Assembly: GCA_030429345.1 (NCBI GenBank)
Contig: JAUIFJ010000012.1
Location: forward strand, 1 to 64,000
Source of the DNA: a bacterium
GTDB taxonomy: Bacteria; CAIWAD01
Reading direction: 5' to 3'
Length of the DNA: 64,000 nucleotides
The position numbers were made by a program, and so were the translations under genes. Shown one piece after another: positions 20,898-29,448 of the stretch. Below the pieces are notes generated by a model. The model did not search any database and had not been told where the DNA came from. It saw only the letters and a list, made by a program, of their open reading frames with translations. Positions within the stretch are counted from its first letter, which is position 1, and every line of letters begins with the position of its first letter.

Positions 20898-21248
20898 TCA
20901 GTTCCTGCCGCCGGGCAGGCCGTCCAGCAGCGCGCTGTCCTTGTCCACCTGCCGGCGCAGGCAGTCGCAGACCGCATCGCAGATCTGGAAGACGATCGGA
21001 TCCTTGATCGAGTAGTAGCTGTTCAACCCTTCGCGGCGCGCCTTGACCAGCCCCGCCTGGCGCAGGACGGCCAGGTGCTTGCTGACATTGGCCTGGCTGC
21101 AGCCGCCGGCCTGTCCGACAAGATCCGTCACACAGCACTCCTCGTTCTTCAGGCAGTGCAGCAGTTTCAGCCTCAAGGGGTCCGACATGGCCTTGAGCAC
21201 AATGGTGATCTTGTCGTAGAAGTCGTCGTCGGGCTTGAAATCGTCCAT
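20898..21248 (-). CDS. ArsR/SmtB-family transcriptional repressor
   Basis: 116-aa winged-helix regulator. LKAMSDPLRLKLLHCL begins the DNA-binding domain and QANVSKHLAVLRQAGLV is the recognition helix region. Seven cysteines (32, 38, 39, 50, 90, 94, 96) suggest sensing of metal, metalloid or reactive sulfur through thiols. The adjacent Cys38-Cys39 sits near the ArsR/CadC metal-binding helix. The ATG at 21248 follows GGGAGGA. It is divergent from the DUF302 gene, and the 19-nt site between them recurs upstream of the RND operon, so both are likely targets. Confidence 0.88.
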   Translation of the reverse strand: MDDFKPDDDFYDKITIVLKAMSDPLRLKLLHCLKNEECCVTDLVGQAGGCSQANVSKHLAVLRQAGLVKARREGLNSYYSIKDPIVFQICDAVCDCLRRQVDKDSALLDGLPGGRN

Positions 21249-21317
21249 GGATCCTCCCGCGCCGGTACCGTCGGCGCTCCGGGTCGGCACCTTGCTCGAA
21301 CCCGGACTGGTTCTTAC

Positions 21318-21336
21318 ATTACTAAATAGTTATACA
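21318..21336. promoter_or_regulatory. Probable ArsR operator beside arsR
   Basis: ATTACTAAATAGTTATACA lies in the arsR-DUF302 divergent region and contains the small dyad ACTA-AA-TAGT. It matches 11279-11297 at 16 of 19 positions. It probably overlaps the DUF302 promoter. Confidence 0.6.
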
Positions 21337-21368
21337 TAAAGCAAGCAGAAGACTGCCAAGGAGTGATC

Positions 21369-21779
21369 ATGAGCGAAACCGCCCTTCCCCCTTTCGCCAA
21401 GCGCACAAGCCTCTCCCTGCCCTGGGACGAAGCCCTCGGGCGGGCCGTTGCCTCCCTGAAAGACGAAGGCTTCGGCGTGCTGACGGAGATCGATGTGCAG
21501 GCGACCCTCAAGGAAAAGCTGGACCTGGACCGCCCCCGCTACCGCATTCTGGGGGCCTGCAATCCTCCGCTGGCGCACAAGGTGCTGGAAGCCGAACCCC
21601 TGGTGGGCGTGCTGCTTCCCTGCAACCTGGTTCTGTGGGAAGAGGGTGACCGGATCGTCGTCGCGGCCATGGAGCCGCGCATCATCGGACAGATGGTCGA
21701 CAATCCCGTACTCGCCGAGGCGGCAGGCAAGGTCAGCGAAATGATGGACCGGGTGCTGAAGCGGCTGGAAGAAGCCTAG
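21369..21779 (+). CDS. DUF302-domain protein
   Basis: 136-aa cytoplasmic DUF302 protein: DEALGRAVASLKDEGFGVLTEIDV, then YRILGACNPPLAHKVLEAEP, then LLPCNLVLWEEGD. Two conserved cysteines (in LGACN and LLPCN) may be functional. The family is uncharacterised but often appears with sulfur or metal stress genes. The ATG at 21369 follows AAGGAG. It is divergent from arsR and overlaps the yceH stop by 4 bp in convergent orientation. Confidence 0.82.
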   Translation: MSETALPPFAKRTSLSLPWDEALGRAVASLKDEGFGVLTEIDVQATLKEKLDLDRPRYRILGACNPPLAHKVLEAEPLVGVLLPCNLVLWEEGDRIVVAAMEPRIIGQMVDNPVLAEAAGKVSEMMDRVLKRLEEA

Positions 21780-22414
21780 TCGAACTGCCTGCGGAAGGCG
21801 GCGAAGCTCTCGCGCATTTCCCGCAGTTCCTCCCGAAGCGCCTGCACTTCATGCTTGAGATCCTGCAGAGGATCCTCCTGCTTGGCAATCGCTTGAGTAG
21901 TTGATTCCTCGCTCTCGTCTTCTGCTGTGAGAAGCTGTCGCCAGCGGCGTTCGCTTTGTCCCGGCCTCCGTTCCAGCTGGCGGATCAAGGGGCTTTCGCC
22001 GCCAGCCAGGGCATCCAGCACCTGCTGCAGCTCGTCGATGGATCCCGGTTCCACCATGCGCGCGCAGCGGCTGCGCAGTTCGCCGGGAGTCTGCTCGCCC
22101 CGCAGGAGCAGTTCGCCCAGCAGGGCCAGGGGCAGATCCTTGAGCTCGTGCCGCTGGCCGAGGCGCTCGTGGAACTTGAGGCTGCGCTGGCCCTCGCCAC
22201 TCTGCGCCGCCACCAGCTGTCGCGCGCGCAGGCTTTGCAGCGCGGCTTCGACCTGCACCTCCTCCAGTTCGAGCACAGGGTGCCGATTCGTCTTCTGGTT
22301 GCAGGCCGCCAGCAGGGCGTTGAGGGTCAGGGGGTAGGCGGCGGGAGTCGCCAGCTTCTTCTCGATCAGGCAGCCCAGCACGCGGCTTTCGATCCGGTTG
22401 AGGGAATGAGGCAT
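21776..22414 (-). CDS. yceH: YceH/DUF480-family winged-helix protein
   Basis: 212-aa protein with tandem winged-helix DUF480 domains, recognised from ESRVLGCLIEKKLATPAAYPLTLNAL split across the first 30 residues and LKFHERLGQRHELKDL near 80. It ends in a coiled-coil tail (LQDLKHEVQALREELREM) typical of YceH. Proposed roles include DNA or protein interaction; molecular function is not established. Length is normal. Confidence 0.85.
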   Translation of the reverse strand: MPHSLNRIESRVLGCLIEKKLATPAAYPLTLNALLAACNQKTNRHPVLELEEVQVEAALQSLRARQLVAAQSGEGQRSLKFHERLGQRHELKDLPLALLGELLLRGEQTPGELRSRCARMVEPGSIDELQQVLDALAGGESPLIRQLERRPGQSERRWRQLLTAEDESEESTTQAIAKQEDPLQDLKHEVQALREELREMRESFAAFRRQFD

Positions 22415-22596
22415 AAGGATGATCTTCCAGATTTCGGAACTGTCTCAAGCTGGATTTGACCTTTGTCAATCTCTGTGCTCAGGCAATGAGTATATAGGGA
22501 AGTGTATGGCCTCTTGCCTGTGGCACTGGGCGCAATCGACCACAACAGCGAGTTCAAAAGCGGCAGCGACCCGCACCGGCGAGGCGTGACGGCAGC

Positions 22597-23007
22597 ATGA
22601 AGAAGAAGACCTGGCGGAACATTCACAAGTACGCCTTCGGCTATTACAAGCTGGTCAGCCTCTTCATCAGCGTGCTGATGCTGATCATCTGTTTGACAGG
22701 GATCTTGTACAACCATCACCACGACCTGGACTTCCTGCGCAGCTGGCGGGTGCCGACGGTCGTCCTGCCGGATGGCTACCAGGAACGGCTGGATCGCACG
22801 CGCGCGGCACAAGGCATGACGGAGCTCTTTCCGGAGGAAGCCAGCAGCGTGCCGATCATGTGGCTGGTGATCGACCTGCACAATGGGGTCTTCTTCGGTG
22901 AGACCTTTGGACGATTTTTCTACGATGCCATCGCCTTGAGCCTGGCGGTGCTTTCACTGAGCGGCATCGTGCTCTATTTCCAGATTCGAAGCAAACACAG
23001 ATTCTGA
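22597..23007 (+). CDS. Short PepSY-associated-type transmembrane protein
   Basis: 136-aa protein with two membrane helices (about residues 19-38 and 107-129). It has the PepSY_TM-like start KKKTWRNIHKY and a long periplasmic segment ending in VIDLHNGVFFG before the last helix. Full PepSY proteins carry four helices, so this is a short version. Relatives occur with iron or other metal transport. It precedes the secreted Cys-rich protein by 13 bp, likely the same transcript. Confidence 0.65.
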   Translation: MKKKTWRNIHKYAFGYYKLVSLFISVLMLIICLTGILYNHHHDLDFLRSWRVPTVVLPDGYQERLDRTRAAQGMTELFPEEASSVPIMWLVIDLHNGVFFGETFGRFFYDAIALSLAVLSLSGIVLYFQIRSKHRF

Positions 23008-23020
23008 AAAGGACAAGATC

Positions 23021-23488
23021 ATGCGCAAGACACGTGTACTGCTGATTCTTCTGCTGGCGGGCCTCTTCTCCACCCTGCAAGCCGCGGACTATACGCTCAG
23101 CCAGCTCAGTTCGAAGATCGACAGGGTGCAGAACCAGGAAATCGTGCTGACCGGCAATGTGCTCGGCTGCTGCAAGAGCGGCTGCAAAATGTGGGTCGGC
23201 GAAGGCGAGTATCACGAAGGCGATCCCTTCATCCTGGTGCGCGCCAAGGACGACGCCTTCAAGTTCGACACCAAGGCCTCCGGCAAGACCGTCCGCGTCA
23301 CCGGCTACGCCGTCGGCCAGCTGATCGACGCCTGCGCCAACGAAGGCGAGAAACACGCCGAGAACGGCGAGAAGGACGAATGCGCCACTCCCGCCCAGCA
23401 GGCCGGCGCCAAGACGGAGACCGCCAAGGCCGAGCCGGCAAAGGAAAAGGAAATGACCTTCTTCGCTACCAAGGTCGAATACAACTAG
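23021..23488 (+). CDS. Periplasmic Cys-rich OB-fold-like protein (DUF4920-like)
   Basis: 155-aa exported protein with a signal peptide of about 21 residues. The central domain reads like an OB fold: a GNVLGCCKSGCKMWVG cysteine cluster, then PFILVRAKDD and ASGKTVRVTGYAVG. This resembles DUF4920-type domains. The C-terminal third is low complexity (Ala, Glu, Lys, Thr). The CCxxxC cluster suggests metal or heme-linked chemistry, but the function is unknown. It follows the PepSY-like gene. Confidence 0.55.
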   Translation: MRKTRVLLILLLAGLFSTLQAADYTLSQLSSKIDRVQNQEIVLTGNVLGCCKSGCKMWVGEGEYHEGDPFILVRAKDDAFKFDTKASGKTVRVTGYAVGQLIDACANEGEKHAENGEKDECATPAQQAGAKTETAKAEPAKEKEMTFFATKVEYN

Positions 23489-23505
23489 CGTATTCCGACA
23501 GACGA

Positions 23506-23546
23506 CAAACAAGAACGCCCCCGCATCGCGGGGGCGTTCTTGTTTG
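23506..23546. terminator. Bidirectional terminator
   Basis: A near-perfect long stem (AAGAACGCCCCCGC / GCGGGGGCGTTCTT, loop ATC) with flanking T- and A-rich ends, between convergent genes. Confidence 0.88.
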
Positions 23547-23584
23547 GAGGTCGTTCCGGGTGCAGCCAGTCCGGGTGCGCAACC

Positions 23585-24172
23585 CTATTTCAATTTCCGC
23601 GCCCCTTCCAGCGCGCTGGGCGTCGTGGCCAGTTTGCGTCCCGGCAGGAAGAGGCCGCCGGAGGCGAAGCGCACGTCCTCGACCGTGTAGAAGGCCTTCG
23701 GATTGTACTCGGCGATCTTGCCGGTCATCCAGGGCAGCTGGCTGCGGTTGATCACGCTGAAAAGGATGTGCACGGGCCCCTGCGCCCCCTCGGCGTCCAC
23801 GACCGTGACGCTGAAGCCTTCCCCGCGCAGCACGCCGACCAGGCCCTCCGCCGTGCGCGCCGTGACGATACGCACGACCACCTTCCCCATGGCCAGGCGG
23901 TTCTCGATGACGATGCCCAGGTAGTTGCCCAGGGCGAAACCGAGGGCGTAGGCCGCCATGTGCACCGGATTGTCCAGGTGCTGGAAGACCTGGCGGATGG
24001 CAAGCAGCCAGACCAGGATCTCGAAAAAGCCCAGCGCCGGGGCCAGCAGCTTCATCCCCCGTGAGACAAGAATGATGCGGATCGTTCCCAGGCTCACGTC
24101 GATCACGCGGGCCACGATGATCAGCAGGGGCAGGATCCCCCAGGCGTAGAGCGGGCCGTCGAAGAGTTCCAT
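23585..24172 (-). CDS. DUF2179/UPF0316 membrane protein
   Basis: 195-aa protein with three N-terminal membrane helices (WGILPLLIIVARVIDVSLG, then LLAPALGFFEILVWLLAI) and a cytosolic C-terminal domain with the DUF2179 pattern (GEGFSVTVVDAEG, FSVINR). Such proteins belong to the YitT/YebE-like UPF0316 group; function unknown. The ATG at 24172 follows GGAGG. Confidence 0.85.
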   Translation of the reverse strand: MELFDGPLYAWGILPLLIIVARVIDVSLGTIRIILVSRGMKLLAPALGFFEILVWLLAIRQVFQHLDNPVHMAAYALGFALGNYLGIVIENRLAMGKVVVRIVTARTAEGLVGVLRGEGFSVTVVDAEGAQGPVHILFSVINRSQLPWMTGKIAEYNPKAFYTVEDVRFASGGLFLPGRKLATTPSALEGARKLK

Positions 24173-24233
24173 TGCGCCTCCGGTTTGCTGCAGGGCAAGA
24201 TAGGCAGGTTTTACGCAGCGGGGCAAAAAGCGA

Positions 24234-24266
24234 AGGCGGCGATCCCTTGACCGGAGACCGCCGCCT
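24234..24266 (-). terminator. Terminator after tnaA
   Basis: Read on the minus strand, AGGCGGCG and CGCCGCCT form a stem followed by TCGCTTTTTG, just past the tnaA stop. Confidence 0.7.
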
Positions 24267-24286
24267 GCTTGGATTTTCCTGAAGGG

Positions 24287-25657
24287 CTAGACCTCCGCGA
24301 AGGTCGCCGTGAAGTGGGGCAGCACGGCGGGCCGATCGACGAACTTGAGGCCGCGGATCTCGTGGCGCATCTCGTAGAGCTCCGTGATCGCCTCGATCAC
24401 GTAGTCCATGTGGCTCTGCGTGTATACGCGCCTGGGAATCGCCAGGCGGACCAGGTCCATCACCGGCCAGCGATCCTCTTCCTTCTCTGCCTCCGGATGC
24501 CCGAACATCACATTGCCGATCTCGCAGGCGCGCACGCCGGCGTGGCAGTAGAGGGCCACGGAGAGCGACCAGCCCGGGAACTGCTCGTTGGACAAGTGAT
24601 CACAGAAGGCCCGGCCGTCCAGGTAGACGGCGTGGCCGCCGAAGGGCGTCAGCAGGGGAACGCCCGCCGCCTCCAGGTGCCAGCCCACGTAGGCCGTCGA
24701 GCGGATGCGGTACTGCAGGTAGTCGGGGTCGAGAATCTCTCGCAGGCCGACGGCCAGGGCGTCCAGGTCGCGGCCGGAGAGGCCGCCGTAGGTCGGGAAT
24801 CCTTCGGTCAGGATCAGCAGGTTGCGCACCTGCGAAGCCAACTCGCCGTCATTCAGGGTCAGCACGCCGCCCATGTTGCCGAAGGCGTCCTTCTTCATGC
24901 TCATCATCGCGCCGTCGGACAGGCTGAAGAGCTCGCGGGCGATTTCTTCCGGCGGATGGCCCTCGTAGCCCGCTTCCCGCTCGCGGATGAACCAGGCGTT
25001 CTCGGCGAAGCGCGCCGCGTCGAGCAGCAGGGGCACATGGTATTTGTCACACAGCGCGCGGGCGCCCTTGAGATTGGCCATGCTGACCGGCTGGCCGCCG
25101 CCGCTGTTGTTGGTCACCGTGACCAGCACGAAAGGCACGCGCCCCGGATGGTGCTTCAGGCACTCTTCCAGGGCTTCCAGGTCGATGTTTCCCTTGAAGG
25201 GGTGCTCGCTCCGGACCTTGCGCGCCTCGGGGATCGGCAGGTCCAGGGCCCGGGCGCCGGTGTGCTCGATGTTGGCCCGCGTGGTGTCGAAATGCGTGTT
25301 TCCCGGCACGATGGAATCCGCCTGCAGGCAGGTGCTGCAGAGCAGCTTCTCCGCCGCGCGCCCCTGGTGCGTCGGGATCACGTGCTTGTGTCCGAAGATC
25401 GAACGCACCGCTTCCTCGAAGCGGAAGAAGCTGCGCGCCCCGGCATAGCTCTCGTCGCCGCGCATCACGGCAGCCCATTGCTCGCTGCTCATCGCCCCGG
25501 TGCCGGAGTCGGTGAGCAGGTCGATCTGCACATCCTCGGCGTGCAGCCGGAAGGGATTGAATCCCGCCTCGCGAATCAGCTGGCGGCGTTCAGCGGCGGT
25601 CGTCAGCCGGATCGGCTCGACGCTCTTGATGCGAAAGGGTTCGAAGACCGTCTTCAT
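24287..25657 (-). CDS. tnaA: Tryptophanase (tryptophan indole-lyase)
   Basis: 456-aa PLP enzyme of the beta-eliminating lyase family, cleaving tryptophan to indole, pyruvate and ammonia. The PLP lysine is in MKKDAFGNMGG (Lys255/256). Two residues that separate tryptophanase from tyrosine phenol-lyase favour tryptophanase: isoleucine in ACEIG near 379 rather than arginine, and histidine in LPHFTA near 447 rather than phenylalanine. The nearby IPRRVYT is more lyase-like, so specificity is likely but not certain. It lies downstream of the cytidylate-kinase-like gene, and no TnaC leader fits in the 55-bp gap. Confidence 0.85.
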   Translation of the reverse strand: MKTVFEPFRIKSVEPIRLTTAAERRQLIREAGFNPFRLHAEDVQIDLLTDSGTGAMSSEQWAAVMRGDESYAGARSFFRFEEAVRSIFGHKHVIPTHQGRAAEKLLCSTCLQADSIVPGNTHFDTTRANIEHTGARALDLPIPEARKVRSEHPFKGNIDLEALEECLKHHPGRVPFVLVTVTNNSGGGQPVSMANLKGARALCDKYHVPLLLDAARFAENAWFIREREAGYEGHPPEEIARELFSLSDGAMMSMKKDAFGNMGGVLTLNDGELASQVRNLLILTEGFPTYGGLSGRDLDALAVGLREILDPDYLQYRIRSTAYVGWHLEAAGVPLLTPFGGHAVYLDGRAFCDHLSNEQFPGWSLSVALYCHAGVRACEIGNVMFGHPEAEKEEDRWPVMDLVRLAIPRRVYTQSHMDYVIEAITELYEMRHEIRGLKFVDRPAVLPHFTATFAEV

Positions 25658-25712
25658 CCGTGTCCTGCAGCTTCGTGTCCGGAGCCCGTCCCGGGGACGG
25701 CCTGCGGAAGGT

Positions 25713-26432
25713 TCATGGTTGTCTCTTCAGCCAGCCGCGCCGCTGGAGCAGATGCAGAATCTGCTCCTGGACCTCCGCGGGCGCCAGCCGGGCACAGTTC
25801 AGAATCAGATCGCTGTCCTGGGCCAGGTCGCCGGGGCGATCGAAGTACTGTTCCAGGTACTGCCGACGCTCCCGGTCGCGACGCCGCACGAGAGCGTGCG
25901 CCAATTCACTCTCCAGGCCGTGCAGCTCGCGCACCTGCTCCACACGCCATTCGAAAGGGGCCACGATCCTCAGGTGCAGGCCCATCGGCAACTCGCGTGT
26001 GACAAGATGCGCCCCGCGGCCGACGAGCACGCAGTATCCTCTTTTTGCCAGCCGTCGAATGGCCGAGGTCCAGCGCCGGAAAACGAAGAGCTCTTCCGGC
26101 CTCACACCGAAGGTCGTATAGAGGTAGCCCTTCAGATCGTCCCCGTGATGCCCGACCGTCGCCTCGAAAAGGGAGGCGTCCAGCCCCGGGCTTTCCTCCA
26201 TGGCCTCGAAGACGCGCCGGTCGTAGACGCTCCAGTGCTCCTCTTCGGGTCTTCCCGCATTCAACTCTTCTACCAGCTGTAGCCCCAGGCGGATTCCGGG
26301 ACAACCGAAATCCCGTGAGACAGTCAGGAAGGGGGCTTGCGGCTCCGGCTCTTCCTGCAGGCGTTCCTGCAGTTGCCGCAGGCGGGCCTGGCGCGCCAGC
26401 AGCTTTTCCAGGTTCAGTTCCCAGTGACTCAT
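25713..26432 (-). CDS. Cytidylate kinase-like family protein
   Basis: 239-aa protein of the cytidylate kinase-like (Cytidylate_kin2) family. LTVSRDFGCPGIRLGLQLVE is a diverged P-loop region; LAKRGYCVLVGRGAHLVTRE and the Arg-rich RRRDRERRQYLEQYF match the family. True CMP kinase is normally a different, shorter protein, so substrate is uncertain. The ATG at 26432 follows GGAGAG. An FNR-like site lies about 110 bp upstream, and tnaA follows after 55 bp. Confidence 0.75.
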   Translation of the reverse strand: MSHWELNLEKLLARQARLRQLQERLQEEPEPQAPFLTVSRDFGCPGIRLGLQLVEELNAGRPEEEHWSVYDRRVFEAMEESPGLDASLFEATVGHHGDDLKGYLYTTFGVRPEELFVFRRWTSAIRRLAKRGYCVLVGRGAHLVTRELPMGLHLRIVAPFEWRVEQVRELHGLESELAHALVRRRDRERRQYLEQYFDRPGDLAQDSDLILNCARLAPAEVQEQILHLLQRRGWLKRQP

Positions 26433-26539
26433 GCCTCTCTCCTCCGGCCGGCTCGCGGCCAGGCTTTCGGCCCCGTAACGGGCCTCTGGGGATTCGGCGA
26501 CAGCCACCAAATGGATCGCAAATTGCGCCTGTTGCCCGC

Positions 26540-26553
26540 TTGACGCGGATCAA
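26540..26553. promoter_or_regulatory. FNR/CRP-like site upstream of the cytidylate-kinase-like gene
   Basis: TTGACGCGGATCAA matches the FNR consensus TTGAT-N4-ATCAA at 9 of 10 positions. It overlaps the hydF stop and lies upstream of the next gene. Binding protein and function are inferred. Confidence 0.5.
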
Positions 26554-27791
26554 ACGAGCGCCTGCGGAACTTGGTCCTCGAGCAGGGTCCCGCTTTCGGG
26601 AAAGGGCGCCAGGACCCGCTCCAGCAGCCCATGAAGGGCCGCGATTACCGTTCCGAAATTGCCCAGCGGAACCCGGGCCTCTTCGCAGATCGCCTGGCGC
26701 CTGCGCAGCTCCGCCGGATTCAGCGTGCAGGCTCCGCAATGGACGGCCAGGGCCAGGCCGGCTGGATCCGCGGGAAAATCGTGTCCGCGGCAATGCTCGA
26801 AGCGCAGGCGGACACCGTTGCACTCCTCGAGCCAGCGGGGGAGTTTGACCCGCGCGATGTCCTCTTCGGTCGGATGGTGGGCGCAGGCTTCGGCGATCAG
26901 CACCCGGTCGCCTTCCCGCAGTCTGCGGGCAGCCCGTGCTCCGCGGGCAAAGCCGGCCAGGTCCCCCTGCAGCCGGGCAAAGAGCACCGAGAAGGTGCTC
27001 AGGGGAACACCTGCCGGTGTATCACGGGCGACGGAGGCCAGGGCCTGCGAGTCGCAAAGCACCAGCTGTGGGGGCTCCCGCATGCAGTCAAGGGCCGCCG
27101 GCAGGTCGGCCGTGTCCGTCGACAGGGCCAGGGCGCGGCGATCCAGCAGTTCCCGCAGGACCCGCGCCTGGGGCATGATCAGCCGGCCCGCCGGGGCCGC
27201 CGAATCCTGGGGCATGACCAGCACCACACGATCCCCGGCCTGGACCAGGCCCTCCAGCGGACTGAGTTGACGTGGTGCGCGTGCCAGCAGGAAATCGGCC
27301 ACTTCCTGCCGCAGCTTCTCCAGTCCTTCCGGACGGCGTGAACTGACAGCCAGCGGCTGCAGACACTGCGCGGCCAGTTCGCCGACCGCCGATGGGTCCG
27401 GGCCTCCCCGGTCCGCCTGGCTGAAGAGCGGCAGGACGGGCAGGCCGCGTCGGCGGCAGGTGGCCAACAGGTCCTGCTCTGCCCGGCCCCAGACGCCCGG
27501 CGGAATCAGCAGCAGCACGAGGTCCGCACTCTCCAGCGCTTTCCAGGTCCTGCCGGCGCGCTTCCCCCCCAGGGGACTGTTGTCTTCCAGGCCGGCCGTG
27601 TCGATCATCAATACCGGACCGAAGGGGCGCCACTCCATTCCGCGGCGCACGGGATCCGTCGTCGTGCCGGGCGTGTCCGCGACCAGGCTTGTCTCACGCC
27701 TCGTCAGGGCGTTCATCAGGGCGGACTTGCCGGCGTTGCAGCGGCCCGTCAACACGATGTGGGGCCGCATGCTGTTGGGAGTGTGTTGCAT
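26550..27791 (-). CDS. hydF: [FeFe]-hydrogenase maturation GTPase HydF
   Basis: 413-aa HydF, the scaffold on which the 2Fe subcluster is assembled before transfer to the hydrogenase. The N-terminal GTPase domain has LTGRCNAGKSALMNALT, DTPGTTTD and DTAGLED. The C-terminal cluster domain has CAHH near the EDIARVKLP segment and HCGAC, fitting the HydF CxH...HCxxC pattern. The ATG at 27791 follows GGAAGAG. hydG lies 70 bp upstream on the same strand; hydE and the hydrogenase subunits are not in this window. Confidence 0.93.
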   Translation of the reverse strand: MQHTPNSMRPHIVLTGRCNAGKSALMNALTRRETSLVADTPGTTTDPVRRGMEWRPFGPVLMIDTAGLEDNSPLGGKRAGRTWKALESADLVLLLIPPGVWGRAEQDLLATCRRRGLPVLPLFSQADRGGPDPSAVGELAAQCLQPLAVSSRRPEGLEKLRQEVADFLLARAPRQLSPLEGLVQAGDRVVLVMPQDSAAPAGRLIMPQARVLRELLDRRALALSTDTADLPAALDCMREPPQLVLCDSQALASVARDTPAGVPLSTFSVLFARLQGDLAGFARGARAARRLREGDRVLIAEACAHHPTEEDIARVKLPRWLEECNGVRLRFEHCRGHDFPADPAGLALAVHCGACTLNPAELRRRQAICEEARVPLGNFGTVIAALHGLLERVLAPFPESGTLLEDQVPQALV

Positions 27792-27861
27792 GGCTCTTCC
27801 GGCGCGTGAAGCATGGCGGCACTCGCGATGCCGACCACCGTGGTCCACCTGCCCGTTCCCT

Positions 27862-29280
27862 CTAGAAGTACAGATCCCGGACTTCCGTCTCACGCAGTTC
27901 CTCCAGCCGCAGGACCAGCTTGCGCTTGAGCGGGCCTTCTTTCATCTCCTTCAGGGAGCGGGCGATGCAGCTCTCGCCGGCCTTGCGCGTCTGGGGGCCG
28001 GCATAGTCCTGCAGGTACTCGCAGAGCGTCAGCAGCCCGTTCGGGGTGCAGTACTGCTCGATGAAGCCGGGAATCGCGTACTCCATGAACTCCTCGCCGG
28101 TGCGGCCCACGCGGTAGCAGGCCGTGCAGAAGCTGGGAATGTGGTCATGGGCCAGCAGGTCGTGGATCACCTCGTCCAGGCTGCGCATGTCGCCCAGTTC
28201 GAACTGCTCGCGGTCCAGGTGCTGCACCGCCCGTTCGCGCGTGTAGCCGCCCAGCTCGATGCAGCTGCCGGCGTCGATCTGTGAGACACCCAGCTCGAGC
28301 GCCTCGCGGCGCACGCGGGCCGATTCGCGCGCGGTGACGATCAACCCGGTGTAGGGGACGGCGCAGCGCAGGATCGCCGTCAGGCGCAGGAAGTCCTCGT
28401 CGCCGACCCGCCAGGGAAAGGCCTCCTTCAGGCCCGAGGCCGGCTGAAGGCGCGGCACGCTGATCGTGTGCGCTCCCACTCCGTAGCGTTCCAGCAGGTA
28501 GCGGCTGTGGGCAACCAGTCCGAGCACCTCGCCCCTCCAGTCGGAAAGGCCGAAGAGTACGCCGATGCCCACGTCCTCGCAGCCCGCCTCGAAGGCGCGG
28601 CTCAGGCTGTCCAGCCTGTACTGGTAGTCCCCCTTGCGGGTCTGCGCCGGATGCACGCGGGCATAGCTTTGCGGGTCGTAGGTCTCCTGAAAGATCTGCC
28701 AGGTTCCGATGCCCGCCTGAACGACTTCGCGGAAACCGTCGTGATCCATGGGAGCCGCGTTGATGTTCACGCGCCGGATCTCGCCCCGGCCTTCACGGAT
28801 CCTGTAGACGGATTCCACGGTTTCGGCGATGTAGCGGGCGTCGTAGTCGGGGTGCTCGCCGAAGACCAGGATCAGCCGCTTGTGCCCCTGTCGCTGCAGC
28901 GCGCGCACCTGGGCTTCCAGTTCCTCCGGTTCCAGGCTTTGGCGCTGAGCCTCGCGATTGCTTCGGCGGAAGCCGCAATAGCTGCAGTCGTTGACGCACT
29001 CGTTGCCGACATAGAGCGGAGCGAAAAGCACGATCCGGTTTCCGTATACGTCGCGCTTCAGTTGCCGCGCCGTGGCGAGAATCCTGTCGATCTGGCGCGG
29101 CTCGGATGCGCGCAGCAGGCAGGCGGTCTGTTCGAGATCCAGGGGGGTCCTGGCAAGACTTTGCTGCAGGATCTCTTCCAGTCGCGCGTCCTCGACCGCG
29201 CCCTGTTCGGCCAGCAGATCCGGGATCCGCGCCTCGGCAATGAAGTCCCGCGAGTTCCGGGACAAACGACCCTTCTGCAT
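27862..29280 (-). CDS. hydG: [FeFe]-hydrogenase maturase HydG (radical SAM tyrosine lyase)
   Basis: 472-aa radical SAM enzyme that cleaves tyrosine to make the CO and CN ligands of the H-cluster. The radical SAM cluster motif CX3CX2C is at Cys95, Cys99 and Cys102. The C-terminal auxiliary-cluster motif CX2CX22C is complete (SFCTACYR ... EQYCTPN), which separates HydG from ThiH. It starts at an ATG after AGGAGG. Tyrosine chemistry and the adjacent tryptophanase hint at amino-acid fermentation with H2 evolution, as inference. Confidence 0.95.
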   Translation of the reverse strand: MQKGRLSRNSRDFIAEARIPDLLAEQGAVEDARLEEILQQSLARTPLDLEQTACLLRASEPRQIDRILATARQLKRDVYGNRIVLFAPLYVGNECVNDCSYCGFRRSNREAQRQSLEPEELEAQVRALQRQGHKRLILVFGEHPDYDARYIAETVESVYRIREGRGEIRRVNINAAPMDHDGFREVVQAGIGTWQIFQETYDPQSYARVHPAQTRKGDYQYRLDSLSRAFEAGCEDVGIGVLFGLSDWRGEVLGLVAHSRYLLERYGVGAHTISVPRLQPASGLKEAFPWRVGDEDFLRLTAILRCAVPYTGLIVTARESARVRREALELGVSQIDAGSCIELGGYTRERAVQHLDREQFELGDMRSLDEVIHDLLAHDHIPSFCTACYRVGRTGEEFMEYAIPGFIEQYCTPNGLLTLCEYLQDYAGPQTRKAGESCIARSLKEMKEGPLKRKLVLRLEELRETEVRDLYF

Positions 29281-29328
29281 AGCGCCTCCTGATTTGTTAA
29301 TAATTTCACATGAAGCAAGTCCTTCGCC

Positions 29329-29342
29329 TTGCGTCAGATCAA
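29329..29342. promoter_or_regulatory. FNR-like site upstream of hydG
   Basis: TTGCGTCAGATCAA matches TTGAT-N4-ATCAA at 8 of 10 positions, about 50 bp upstream of the hydG start and in the shared region with the rubrerythrin-like gene. Confidence 0.45.
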
Positions 29343-29448
29343 GCGGGGACGCTTTTTCAGGAGGCATTTTCGGGCACCGCCAAAGGGTCGCCAGAAACCG
29401 CGGGACGCGAAAGGAAAAAGGGTTCTCCTTCTTTCATCGCCCCGTCAC

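Noticed and set aside
25658-25712. TnaC-type leader peptide before tnaA
   Set aside because: The gap is only 55 bp with no suitable short ORF or Trp codon context.
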